Assembly: GCA_947462425.1 (NCBI GenBank)
Contig: CANHPI010000222.1
Location: 1-5,051 of the forward strand
Direction: 5' to 3'
Length of the DNA: 5,051 nt
Source: Bacteroidota bacterium
GTDB taxonomy: Bacteria > Bacteroidota > Bacteroidia > B-17B0 > B-17BO
Positions 1 through 5,051 of the stretch are shown here, piece by piece; positions within the stretch are counted from its first letter, which is position 1; each line of letters opens with the position of its first letter. A program made the position numbers and the translations under genes. Below the pieces are notes generated by a model, which made no database searches, was not told where the DNA came from, and saw only the letters and a program-made list of their open reading frames with translations.

Positions 1-198
1 ATAAGCAATAATCTCTTGCTTATTCGTTAAACGCACCTTCGCTACCTTACGCATAGCTGAGTTAGGTTTTTTAGGGGTTGTTGTGTACACACGTGTACAA
101 ACACCACGGCGTTGTGGACATGAATCCAAAGCGGCCGATTTACTTTTGTTAGGAGCTTTAAAGCGTCCTTTTCTTACTAGTTGCTGTATAGTTGGCAT
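1..198 (-). CDS. rpsL: 30S ribosomal protein S12, N-terminal 66 residues (runs off the left edge)
   Basis: S12 sits at the decoding centre of the 30S subunit and takes part in tRNA selection. The translation starts [13 protein letters not shown] and contains the near-invariant blocks [25 protein letters not shown] (residues 28-51 approx.) and KVRLTN. S12 is usually about 125-135 aa, so about half is present and the rest lies beyond position 1. The ATG at 196-198 is the family start. Lys43 (Met counted as 1), in the TPKKPNS loop, is wild type; changes at this lysine are a classic cause of streptomycin resistance. The second resistance loop, around Lys88, is outside the window. A weak AAGG lies five bases before the ATG. 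In most bacteria rpsL is followed by rpsG and fusA, which would lie to the left; this cannot be seen here. Identity is certain. Confidence 0.97.
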   Translation of the reverse strand, partial: MPTIQQLVRKGRFKAPNKSKSAALDSCPQRRGVCTRVYTTTPKKPNSAMRKVAKVRLTNKQEIIAY

Positions 199-241
199 GT
201 TAACCTTATTGTGTTGCTTGTTTTTACTGTTAATTTAGTAA

Positions 242-257
242 CCTCATGTTTTTGAGG
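242..257 (-). other. Small hairpin at the predicted 5' end of the rpsL mRNA
   Basis: Positions 253-257 pair with 242-246 (CCTCA/TGAGG on the minus strand) around a 6-nt loop. The stem begins four bases after the -7 promoter element, so it would sit at or next to the transcript's 5' end. It could protect the mRNA end or act as a regulatory site. Five base pairs is a weak stem and could be chance. Confidence 0.35.
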
Positions 258-261
258 ACGG

Positions 262-292
262 CAAAGATATAATTATTTTTTTCATCAACAAA
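262..292 (-). promoter_or_regulatory. Bacteroidota housekeeping promoter of rpsL
   Basis: On the minus strand the sequence TATCTTTG (262-269) matches the Bacteroidota -7 consensus TAnnTTTG exactly. A TTTG -33 element lies at 289-292 with a 19-bp spacer, the usual spacing for the phylum's primary sigma factor. Transcription would start near 257, giving a leader of about 59 nt before rpsL. Both elements and the spacing fit, so this is the best-supported promoter in the window. Confidence 0.8.
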
Positions 293-592
293 AAAATTGT
301 TGAAAAATATTAAATTTTATTTTATTTTATTTGTATAGATAGCTTAAATGCACTTCTTATTGGATTATTGCACTTAAATTTAAAACACAATTATACTTTT
401 TGTTTTTGATAAAAACCGTTTTTCTTAACTAATCAATGAAATTTGCTGTTTACTAATTGATTTAAAGTTAAAAAATTAAATCTATAATAATTTTTTGCTT
501 TAAAAATTCTAGAATTCTCTGAATTTAATCCACCTCCAACCAAAATTATAATATTTGTCGTTTACTAATTTCTCTATCGCATTTTTGTAAAA
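293..592. other. Non-coding AT-rich spacer between the dnaK terminator and the rpsL promoter
   Basis: About 300 bp with no open frame that looks coding, no tRNA and no recognisable structured RNA. Base composition is very AT-rich with many T and A runs. It holds an 18-nt imperfect direct repeat (441-458 and 553-570). It also holds one further minus-strand match to TAnnTTTG at 541-548, without a -33 partner, followed by a GGAGG at 533-537 that has no usable start codon after it. A small RNA or a distal rpsL control region is possible but not shown by the sequence. Confidence 0.6.
441..570. repeat. Pair of 18-nt imperfect direct repeats (441-458 and 553-570)
   Basis: Both copies read ATTTG, two variable bases (CT in the first, TC in the second), then GTTTACTAATT. 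They agree at 16 of 18 positions, and their starts are 112 bp apart. They lie upstream of the rpsL promoter on its transcribed side. They could be paired binding sites or the remains of a small duplication; in such AT-rich DNA part of the match may be chance. Confidence 0.5.
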
Positions 593-630
593 TTAAAATC
601 CTCTTAAGAGATTTCTTAAGAGGATTTTAA
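593..630 (-). terminator. Intrinsic terminator of dnaK
   Basis: A perfect 17-bp inverted repeat (593-609 with 614-630) around a GATT loop starts about 21 bp after the dnaK stop codon. On the minus strand the descending arm ends GGATTTTAATTTTAC, giving a T-rich tail. The core of the stem, CCTCTTAAGA, is itself nearly symmetric. The plus-strand exit is also AT-rich, so it could work both ways, but no gene runs into it from the left. Confidence 0.85.
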
Positions 631-651
631 AAATTAATTATAAGTGTAAAA

Positions 652-2556
652 TTATTTTACTTCTTCGTAATCAACATCAGTTACACTTTCAGATTTGTTA
701 CCTTCAGGGTTCGCATTTGCTTGTGCACCACCTGCATTTGCAGCTCCTTGATCATTCATTGCCGCATGCATTTCAGTTGAAGCAGCTTCCCATGCAGCAT
801 TTAATGAAGTCATTGCTGAATCAATACCTGCAATGTCTCTTGAATCATGAGCAGCTTTTAACTCTGTTAATGAACTTTCAATGGCAGCTTTTTTTTCTGC
901 AGGAATTTTATCGCCAAATTCTTTTAATTGTTTTTCAGATTGGAAAATTAATCCGTCAGCACCATTAATTTTATCAGCTTCATCTTTTGCTTTTTTATCA
1001 GCATCAGCATTTACTTCAGCTTCATGTTTCATTTTCTCAATTTCTTCTTTGCTTAATCCAGAAGAAGCTTCGATACGAATGTTTTGAGCTTTACCAGTTG
1101 CTTTATCTTTAGCAGAAACAGATAATATACCATTTGCATCAATATCAAAGGTTACTTCAATTTGAGGCACGCCGCGTGGAGCTGGCATAATACCATCTAA
1201 GTTAAATTGACCAATGGTGCGGTTGTCTTTTGCCATTGGGCGCTCACCTTGTAAAACATGTAATTGTACACTTGGCTGGCTATCACTAGCCGTAGAGAAA
1301 GTTTCTGTTTTTTTAGACGGAATTGTTGTGTTAGATTCAATTAATTTAGTGAATACTCCACCATAAGTTTCAATACCTAATGATAAAGGAGTTACATCTA
1401 ATAATAATACATCTTTTACTTCTCCTGTTAATACACCACCTTGAATTGCAGCACCTAAAGCTACAACTTCATCAGGGTTAACTCCTTTACTTGGTGCTTT
1501 ACCGAAGAATTTCTCAACAGCTGATTGTATTGCAGGAATACGAGTTGAACCACCAACTAAAATAATTTCATCAATATCAGAAGTTGATAAACCTGCATTT
1601 TTCAAGGCTGATTTACAAGGGTCAATAGTTCTTTTGATTAAACTATCTGCCATTTGCTCAAACTTAGCACGTGTTAATGATTTTACTAAATGTTTAGGAA
1701 TGCCGTTAACTGGCATAATATAAGGCAAGTTAATTTCAGAAGTTGTAGTACTTGACAATTCAATTTTAGCCTTTTCAGCAGCTTCTTTTAAGCGTTGTAA
1801 AGCCATTGGGTCTTTACGTAAATCAATTCCTTCTTCTTTATTAAATTCGTCAGCTAACCAATCGATAATTAATTGATCAAAATCATCACCACCTAAGTGT
1901 GTATCACCATCAGTTGATTTCACTTCAAATACACCATCTCCTAATTCTAAAACTGAAACATCATGTGTTCCACCACCACAGTCAAAAACAACAATTTTCA
2001 TATCCTTGCCTTTTTTGTCCATACCATAAGCAAGGGCAGCAGCAGTTGGTTCGTTTATAATACGTTTTACTTTTAAACCAGCAATTTCGCCCGCTTCTTT
2101 TGTAGCCTGACGCTGTGCATCGTTAAAATATGCTGGAACTGTAATAACAGCTTCAGTAACTTCTGTACCTAAAAAATCTTCAGCTGTTTTTTTCATTTTT
2201 TGTAAAATGATAGCCGAAATCTCTTGTGCAGAGTAGTTTCTCTCATCAATAACAACTCTAGGTGTGTTGTTATCTCCTTTAACTACTTTATATGTCATAC
2301 GTGAAATCTCTTTGTGAGCTTCATCATATGAACTTCCCATAAAACGTTTTATTGAAGAAATCGTTTTTGTTGGGTTAGTAATTGCTTGTCTTTTTGCAGG
2401 ATCACCAACTTTACGCTCTCCACCTTCAACAAATGCTACTACAGATGGAGTTGTTCTTTTTCCTTCGTTATTTGCAATAACAACAGCTTCATTTCCTTCC
2501 ATAACCGCAACGCAGCTATTGGTTGTTCCTAAATCTATTCCTATAATTTTTCCCAT
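652..2556 (-). CDS. dnaK: Molecular chaperone DnaK (Hsp70), complete
   Basis: This is the cytosolic ATP-driven Hsp70 that binds exposed hydrophobic segments and works with DnaJ and GrpE. At 634 aa it matches the family length (E. coli 638). The nucleotide-binding domain (1 to about 380) shows IDLGTTNS (7-14), the catalytic Lys70, the Gram-negative insert (about 75-100), VPAYFND (140-146), [11 protein letters not shown] (168-178) and GGSTRIP (335-341). The hydrophobic linker DVLLLDVTP (382-390) leads to the beta substrate-binding domain (about 391-500), a helical lid (about 501-600) and a disordered Ala/Asn/Gly-rich tail ending EEVK. The phosphate-2 motif is unusual: D192-C-G-G-G-T-H-D199 instead of DLGGGTFD, although the key Thr197 is kept. 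The ATG at 2554-2556 gives the canonical [14 protein letters not shown] start. No Shine-Dalgarno is seen. grpE and dnaJ are not adjacent. It is transcribed alone, apparently from a sigma-54-type promoter. Confidence 0.99.
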   Translation of the reverse strand: MGKIIGIDLGTTNSCVAVMEGNEAVVIANNEGKRTTPSVVAFVEGGERKVGDPAKRQAITNPTKTISSIKRFMGSSYDEAHKEISRMTYKVVKGDNNTPRVVIDERNYSAQEISAIILQKMKKTAEDFLGTEVTEAVITVPAYFNDAQRQATKEAGEIAGLKVKRIINEPTAAALAYGMDKKGKDMKIVVFDCGGGTHDVSVLELGDGVFEVKSTDGDTHLGGDDFDQLIIDWLADEFNKEEGIDLRKDPMALQRLKEAAEKAKIELSSTTTSEINLPYIMPVNGIPKHLVKSLTRAKFEQMADSLIKRTIDPCKSALKNAGLSTSDIDEIILVGGSTRIPAIQSAVEKFFGKAPSKGVNPDEVVALGAAIQGGVLTGEVKDVLLLDVTPLSLGIETYGGVFTKLIESNTTIPSKKTETFSTASDSQPSVQLHVLQGERPMAKDNRTIGQFNLDGIMPAPRGVPQIEVTFDIDANGILSVSAKDKATGKAQNIRIEASSGLSKEEIEKMKHEAEVNADADKKAKDEADKINGADGLIFQSEKQLKEFGDKIPAEKKAAIESSLTELKAAHDSRDIAGIDSAMTSLNAAWEAASTEMHAAMNDQGAANAGGAQANANPEGNKSESVTDVDYEEVK

Positions 2557-2600
2557 GATCTATGTTTTTTTAATTGTTTTTTTATTAATACGGAATACAT

Positions 2601-2629
2601 TTGGCAATGTTTATGCCAATTGTAATTGG
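2601..2629. promoter_or_regulatory. Two overlapping inverted repeats on the dnaK promoter
   Basis: TTGGCA (2601-2606) and TGCCAA (2614-2619) form a perfect 6-bp dyad with a 7-bp spacer that coincides with the -24/-12 elements. A second perfect dyad, CCAATT (2616-2621) and AATTGG (2624-2629), with a 2-bp spacer, overlaps the -24 side. The first may simply reflect the symmetry of TGGCA and TTGCC. The second is not explained by promoter consensus and could be an operator for a dimeric regulator. It does not resemble CIRCE. Confidence 0.45.
2603..2618 (-). promoter_or_regulatory. Candidate sigma-54 (-24/-12) promoter of dnaK
   Basis: On the minus strand TGGCATAAACATTGCC matches the RpoN consensus TGGCACGNNNNTTGCW with exact spacing. 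The -24 GG (2617-2616) and the -12 GC (2605-2604) are both intact and 12 bases apart; the departures are T for C and A for G after TGGCA, and the last base. Transcription would begin near 2592, leaving a leader of about 35 nt. No TAnnTTTG element is found between the dnaK start and the upstream terminator, which favours this reading. The site also lies inside an inverted repeat, so a repressor operator is the main alternative. Confidence 0.65.
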
Positions 2630-2640
2630 TCCCATAATTA

Positions 2641-2653
2641 TGACATGCTGACA
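2641..2653 (-). promoter_or_regulatory. TGTCA direct repeat upstream of the dnaK promoter, possible activator site
   Basis: The minus strand reads TGTCA-GCA-TGTCA, centred about 55 bp upstream of the predicted sigma-54 start. A third copy in the opposite orientation lies at 2680-2684, inside the loop of the neighbouring terminator. Sigma-54 promoters need an AAA+ activator bound upstream, usually somewhat further away than this. Assignment as an upstream activating sequence is inference. Confidence 0.35.
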
Positions 2654-2660
2654 CAATCAT

Positions 2661-2697
2661 AAAAAAACCGCCTAAAATTTGTCATTTATAGGCGGTT
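2661..2697 (-). terminator. Intrinsic terminator of the lipoprotein gene
   Basis: On the minus strand AACCGCCTA (2697-2689) pairs perfectly with TAGGCGGTT (2674-2666) across a 14-nt loop. It is followed directly by a run of seven T (2667-2661). It lies 23 bp after the stop codon at 2721-2723. It insulates dnaK from read-through out of the upstream lipoprotein gene, so dnaK must have its own promoter in the 100 bp that remain. Confidence 0.9.
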
Positions 2698-2720
2698 AAT
2701 ATTGATAGTTTGGCAGAATT

Positions 2721-3836
2721 TTAAGGGCAGGTTATACCAGTACTCTTAAGAAATAAATATTGTACAGTATTCGGATTGCAAGCAATAGCATCAATAAATT
2801 CATTATCCAAATCATGGGATATTATTGAACGAGAAGTTGAGGAAAATATACCTACCCCACCGGTAATATTAGTATATGATGGCTTATCTTGAGCAATAGT
2901 ATTTGAAGGTTGATTTACTTGTAAAAATATATCTAGTGATTCAGCTCCTGCGGTAATAATATATTCCATGTAGGATGACGTTCTACTGGTTACGTTTGCA
3001 GAAGACTTTTTTGACATTTCAGAACCAAGATTTGTATAAAAATCATTTACTAAAAACGAAACTTCCATTTCTTCTCCACCAACTAAGGTTAGAGATTTTT
3101 GAGTGATGAAATTATAATCTACATACTGAGGAATACTTCCAGAAGGCGTATTATCAATATAATGAAAACGCATTATGACGTTATATAATTTAGCATTAAC
3201 AACAGATTTAAATTTAATTTTTGGATATGAAGTTAAAACAACATATTTGATGAGATTATTGGCCTGAGCTGGATACGCTAAAAAATTATAGTAACCATGC
3301 ATTGGGTATATAGTTGGATGATAAACAAAAGGCAAAACGCCATATGATTTTACACTATCAACAACTACATTTTGAGAGGAAAAAACGACTCCTGTATTAT
3401 TATTGGTAATGGTTAATTTGTATTCACCTGTTGAATATAATTTATCTGTAGTTTGCCATATGCGTTGTTGAGTGCTAAAATTACCACCAGCAGTAGTAAC
3501 AACTGTTTCCGTTAATACAATTTCTTTTTTAGTTGCATTGCCAATAGTTGTTAATGTTGGCGTGCTTGAACCTGCCATAAAACGCTGCAATGTTACTTTT
3601 AATTCACCTGGTCCATAATTAATGGTATTATTATCTTGTCCAGCAATTAATGCATCTCCATCAGATAAGTAAACTTTATTAATTCTAATGTTTTGAACCG
3701 CTTCATTAGGGTTTAAAATTCCGTAAACAGAAACTGATTCTTTACCTGGAGCTAATACATCAAGGTCATTTTTACATGAAGTGAAACTGAAAGCTACTAT
3801 AAAAGTAAGTGATATATATGATATTATTTTTTTCAT
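2721..3836 (-). CDS. Predicted lipoprotein of unknown function, DUF4249-like
   Basis: 371 aa. Residues 1-20 form a type II signal peptide: MKK, a hydrophobic core, then FTS before Cys21, which would be lipidated after cleavage. The acidic stretch after it (CKNDLD) resembles the lipoprotein export signal that sends Bacteroidota lipoproteins to the cell surface, so an outer-membrane location, perhaps facing outward, is likely. The rest looks beta-rich, with no transmembrane segment and no enzymatic motif I recognise. An early VSVYGILNPNEAVQNIRINKVYL (36-58 approx.) and a late SYTNITGGVGIFSS (320-333) resemble the start and end of DUF4249 proteins, a Bacteroidota lipoprotein family without known function; that assignment comes from memory of the family pattern. 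Two late cysteines (353 and 370) could form a disulphide. The ATG at 3834-3836 is right because it supplies the signal peptide. It is divergent from panB and has its own terminator, so it appears monocistronic. Confidence 0.88.
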   Translation of the reverse strand: MKKIISYISLTFIVAFSFTSCKNDLDVLAPGKESVSVYGILNPNEAVQNIRINKVYLSDGDALIAGQDNNTINYGPGELKVTLQRFMAGSSTPTLTTIGNATKKEIVLTETVVTTAGGNFSTQQRIWQTTDKLYSTGEYKLTITNNNTGVVFSSQNVVVDSVKSYGVLPFVYHPTIYPMHGYYNFLAYPAQANNLIKYVVLTSYPKIKFKSVVNAKLYNVIMRFHYIDNTPSGSIPQYVDYNFITQKSLTLVGGEEMEVSFLVNDFYTNLGSEMSKKSSANVTSRTSSYMEYIITAGAESLDIFLQVNQPSNTIAQDKPSYTNITGGVGIFSSTSRSIISHDLDNEFIDAIACNPNTVQYLFLKSTGITCP

Positions 3837-3856
3837 TTTATTATTTTGAATAGCTA

Positions 3857-3864
3857 CAAATTTA
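3857..3864 (-). promoter_or_regulatory. Putative -7 element of the lipoprotein gene
   Basis: The minus strand reads TAAATTTG, an exact match to TAnnTTTG, about 20 bp before the ATG, which gives a leader of about 15 nt. The -33 region has only a T-run, with no TTG at the preferred spacing, so strength may be low. In AT-rich DNA one such 8-mer can occur by chance; the position favours it. Confidence 0.55.
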
Positions 3865-3911
3865 CTATTTTTAAGAGAATTAAAAATTTAATTAAGTAAT
3901 TTTACATGATA

Positions 3912-4052
3912 TTAACCACATAGGCACATAGTTAAGATAGAATAATAAGAATTTTATAGTAAAGATAGGTGAAGCGAGGCTTCATAAGTATGTTAAACTG
4001 TTAATTTTTGGCATTACTTAACTACATAAAACCTATGTTTCTATGTGGTTAA
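3912..4052. repeat. MITE-like palindromic element A (CACATAG type), upstream of panB
   Basis: The terminal arms 3912-3931 and 4033-4052 are inverted repeats matching at 18 of 20 positions. They start TTAACC and end GGTTAA. The left arm holds two copies of CACATAG with a period of 8; the right arm mirrors this with CTATGTG and CTATGTT. Near the middle lies a small perfect hairpin, TGAAGC-GAG-GCTTCA (3970-3984). The interior between arms and apex pairs poorly. No open frame or transposase is inside, so any movement would depend on an enzyme elsewhere. Flanking ATGATAT (left) and ATGAATAT (right) could be a decayed target duplication, but this is weak. Confidence 0.7.
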
Positions 4053-4058
4053 AATGAA

Positions 4059-4066
4059 TATATTTG
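4059..4066 (+). promoter_or_regulatory. Putative -7 element of panB
   Basis: TATATTTG matches TAnnTTTG exactly and lies 19 bp before the panB ATG, predicting a leader of only about 14 nt. The matching -33 position (near 4036-4039) falls inside the right arm of palindromic element A, where only a poor TGTT is found. The promoter therefore appears to sit directly against the repeat and partly within it. Confidence 0.6.
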
Positions 4067-4085
4067 GATAATTAAACATTAAATT

Positions 4086-4901
4086 ATGTCGGTTCATAAA
4101 GAAGTAAAAAAAGTTACAACACACCAATTGCATGAAATGAAACGCCGTGGCGAAAAAATAGCCATGCTTACAGCCTATGATTATACCATGGCAAAAATTA
4201 TTGATCATGCTGGCATTGATGTGATATTAGTTGGTGACAGCGCAAGTAATGTAATGGCCGGACACGAAACAACCTTACCAATTACTTTAGATCAAATGAT
4301 TTATCATGCATCTTCGGTAATCAGAGCAATTGATAGAGCTTTAGTGGTTGTAGATTTACCTTTTGGTTCGTATCAAGGAAATTCAAAAGAAGCCTTGACA
4401 TCAGCCATAAAAATAATGAAGGAAAGTGGAGCGCACGCGGTTAAATTGGAAGGCGGAAGAGAAATAAAAGATTCTATAGAACGTATTTTATCTGCAGGTA
4501 TTCCGGTTATGGGTCATTTAGGTTTAACCCCACAATCTATATACAAATTTGGAACGTATACGGTTAGAGCTAAAGAAGAAGAAGAAGCTCAACGATTAAT
4601 AAATGACGCAAAGATATTAGAGGAATCAGGTTGTTTTGCTTTGGTAGTGGAAAAAATTCCGGCAAAATTAGCGGCTAAGGTTTCAAATAGTATTTCAATT
4701 CCTGTTATAGGAATTGGTGCTGGTGGCGGAGTGGATGGTCAGGTTTTAGTCACTCATGATATGTTAGGCATGACACATGAATTTAGTCCTCGCTTTTTAA
4801 GAAGGTATTTGAGTTTGTATGAAAGTATGACAGGTGCTTTTCAGCAATATATTAAGGATGTGAAAAATAAAGATTTTCCAAACGAATCAGAACAGTATTA
4901 A
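4086..4901 (+). CDS. panB: 3-methyl-2-oxobutanoate hydroxymethyltransferase (ketopantoate hydroxymethyltransferase)
   Basis: PanB transfers a hydroxymethyl group from 5,10-methylene-tetrahydrofolate to 2-oxoisovalerate, giving ketopantoate, the first committed step of pantothenate (and so CoA) synthesis in the cytosol. At 271 aa it matches the family (E. coli 264). The TIM-barrel landmarks are all present: LTAYDY (28-33), VGDS with metal ligand Asp51, DLPF with Asp90, VKLEGG with Lys120 and metal ligand Glu122, GHLGLTPQ (143-150), VVEKIP with the catalytic-region Glu189, and VIGIGAG (207-213). Residues 45, 84, 112, 114 and 181 are the E. coli equivalents by motif. The start at 4086 leaves about 10 residues before the conserved core, as is usual. 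No Shine-Dalgarno is seen. No other pantothenate gene is adjacent. Nothing suggests loss of function. Confidence 0.98.
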   Translation: MSVHKEVKKVTTHQLHEMKRRGEKIAMLTAYDYTMAKIIDHAGIDVILVGDSASNVMAGHETTLPITLDQMIYHASSVIRAIDRALVVVDLPFGSYQGNSKEALTSAIKIMKESGAHAVKLEGGREIKDSIERILSAGIPVMGHLGLTPQSIYKFGTYTVRAKEEEEAQRLINDAKILEESGCFALVVEKIPAKLAAKVSNSISIPVIGIGAGGGVDGQVLVTHDMLGMTHEFSPRFLRRYLSLYESMTGAFQQYIKDVKNKDFPNESEQY

Positions 4902-4904
4902 AGC

Positions 4905-5008
4905 TTAACCGCAGAGAACGCAGAGTCTTTTCGCGAAGAACCCTGAGAAAAATATATAAAGTATTACTCTGTGCACTTTGCGAGAACACTTTGCCTCTTT
5001 GCGGTTAA
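4905..5008. repeat. MITE-like palindromic element B (CGCAGAG type), downstream of panB
   Basis: It starts TTAACCGCAGAG, four bases after the panB stop, and ends with the inverted counterpart CTCTTTGCGGTTAA. The two arms can be aligned for about 45 nt. Each contains three or four copies of a heptamer close to CGCARAG: on the left CGCAGAG, CGCAGAG, CGCGAAG; on the right, read in reverse, CGCAAAG, GCAAAG, CGCAAAG, CACAGAG. The transcript would fold into a long imperfect hairpin with an AT-rich apex. No T-run follows, so it is not a standard intrinsic terminator, although it could slow polymerase or protect the panB 3' end. A further TTAACC at 5015-5020 lies just outside. Confidence 0.75.
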
Positions 5009-5014
5009 ACACCC

Positions 5015-5051
5015 TTAACCAATAGCCTCATTTAAATTAGGCATTTTACCA
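5015..5051 (-). CDS. Possible C-terminal tail of a convergent gene (runs off the right edge)
   Basis: On the minus strand the frame from the right edge reads GKMPNLNEAIG and then stops at TAA (5015-5017). The residues look protein-like, and a convergent gene would explain why element B lies between two 3' ends. Eleven codons without a stop is common by chance even in AT-rich DNA, so support is weak and the product cannot be named. The same stretch contains an imperfect hairpin, GCCT (5025-5028) with AGGC (5039-5042). Confidence 0.25.
   Translation of the reverse strand, partial: GKMPNLNEAIG

Noticed and set aside
530..537. Minus-strand GGAGGTGG that looks like a strong Shine-Dalgarno sequence
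   Set aside because: The only following start-like codon (GTG) meets a stop two codons later, and Bacteroidota genes rarely rely on such sites.
541..548. Second TAnnTTTG match (TAATTTTG, minus strand) as an rpsL promoter
   Set aside because: There is no -33 TTG at 17-23 bp, and it lies over 340 bp from rpsL, which already has a well-formed promoter at 262-292. Kept only as part of the spacer description.
717..1087. Open reading frames on the plus strand across the 3' part of dnaK
   Set aside because: They are antisense to well-conserved dnaK codons, are low in complexity and rich in Leu, His, Ser and Phe, and have no start signal or recognisable domain.
2557..2660. CIRCE element or RpoH-type heat-shock promoter in front of dnaK
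   Set aside because: No TTAGCACTC-N9-GAGTGCTAA and no RpoH-like -35/-10 pair is present; the dyads seen have different sequences.
4053..4085. Riboswitch or attenuator in the panB leader
   Set aside because: The predicted leader is about 14 nt, too short for any known structured regulator; the structure upstream belongs to repeat element A.
4902..5014. Element B as a CRISPR-like array because of its repeated heptamers
   Set aside because: The units are only 7 nt, their spacing is 8-10 nt, and they are arranged as inverted arms of a hairpin, not as direct repeats with unique spacers.
5025..5042. Hairpin GCCT/AGGC as a terminator of panB
   Set aside because: It has only four paired G/C-containing bases and an internal mismatch, with just four T after it; it also lies over 120 bp past the stop.

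Overview
The window comes from an AT-rich member of the Bacteroidota. Three things point there. The promoters in front of rpsL, panB and probably the lipoprotein gene carry the phylum's TAnnTTTG -7 element. Most translation starts lack a Shine-Dalgarno sequence and have A/T-rich leaders instead. The S12, DnaK and lipoprotein sequences also have a Bacteroidota character. I cannot place the organism below phylum with confidence.

Layout from left to right. The N-terminal half of rpsL (ribosomal protein S12, minus strand) runs off the left edge. Its promoter and leader follow, then about 300 bp of non-coding AT-rich DNA holding an 18-nt imperfect direct repeat. Next is dnaK (minus strand, complete, 634 codons), with a 17-bp perfect hairpin terminator behind it. 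The 164 bp in front of dnaK hold the intrinsic terminator of the next gene and a strong candidate sigma-54 (-24/-12) promoter for dnaK. Two inverted repeats overlap that promoter and a TGTCA direct repeat lies upstream. A 371-residue predicted lipoprotein gene (minus strand, DUF4249-like, function unknown) follows. It is divergent from panB (plus strand, complete, 271 aa), which makes ketopantoate for pantothenate and CoA synthesis.

panB is bracketed by two MITE-like palindromic elements (about 141 bp and 104 bp). Both begin TTAACC and end GGTTAA, and both have arms built from tandem copies of a CRCADAG-type heptamer. The right edge may hold the last few codons of a convergent minus-strand gene.

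The genes do not form one pathway. S12 and DnaK are housekeeping functions in separate transcription units, the lipoprotein has its own promoter and terminator, and panB appears monocistronic. The most interesting material lies between the genes: an apparent sigma-54 promoter on the main Hsp70 gene, and the paired palindromic elements around panB. I found no CRISPR array, phage, transposase, tRNA or rRNA, and nothing that amounts to a new multi-gene system.
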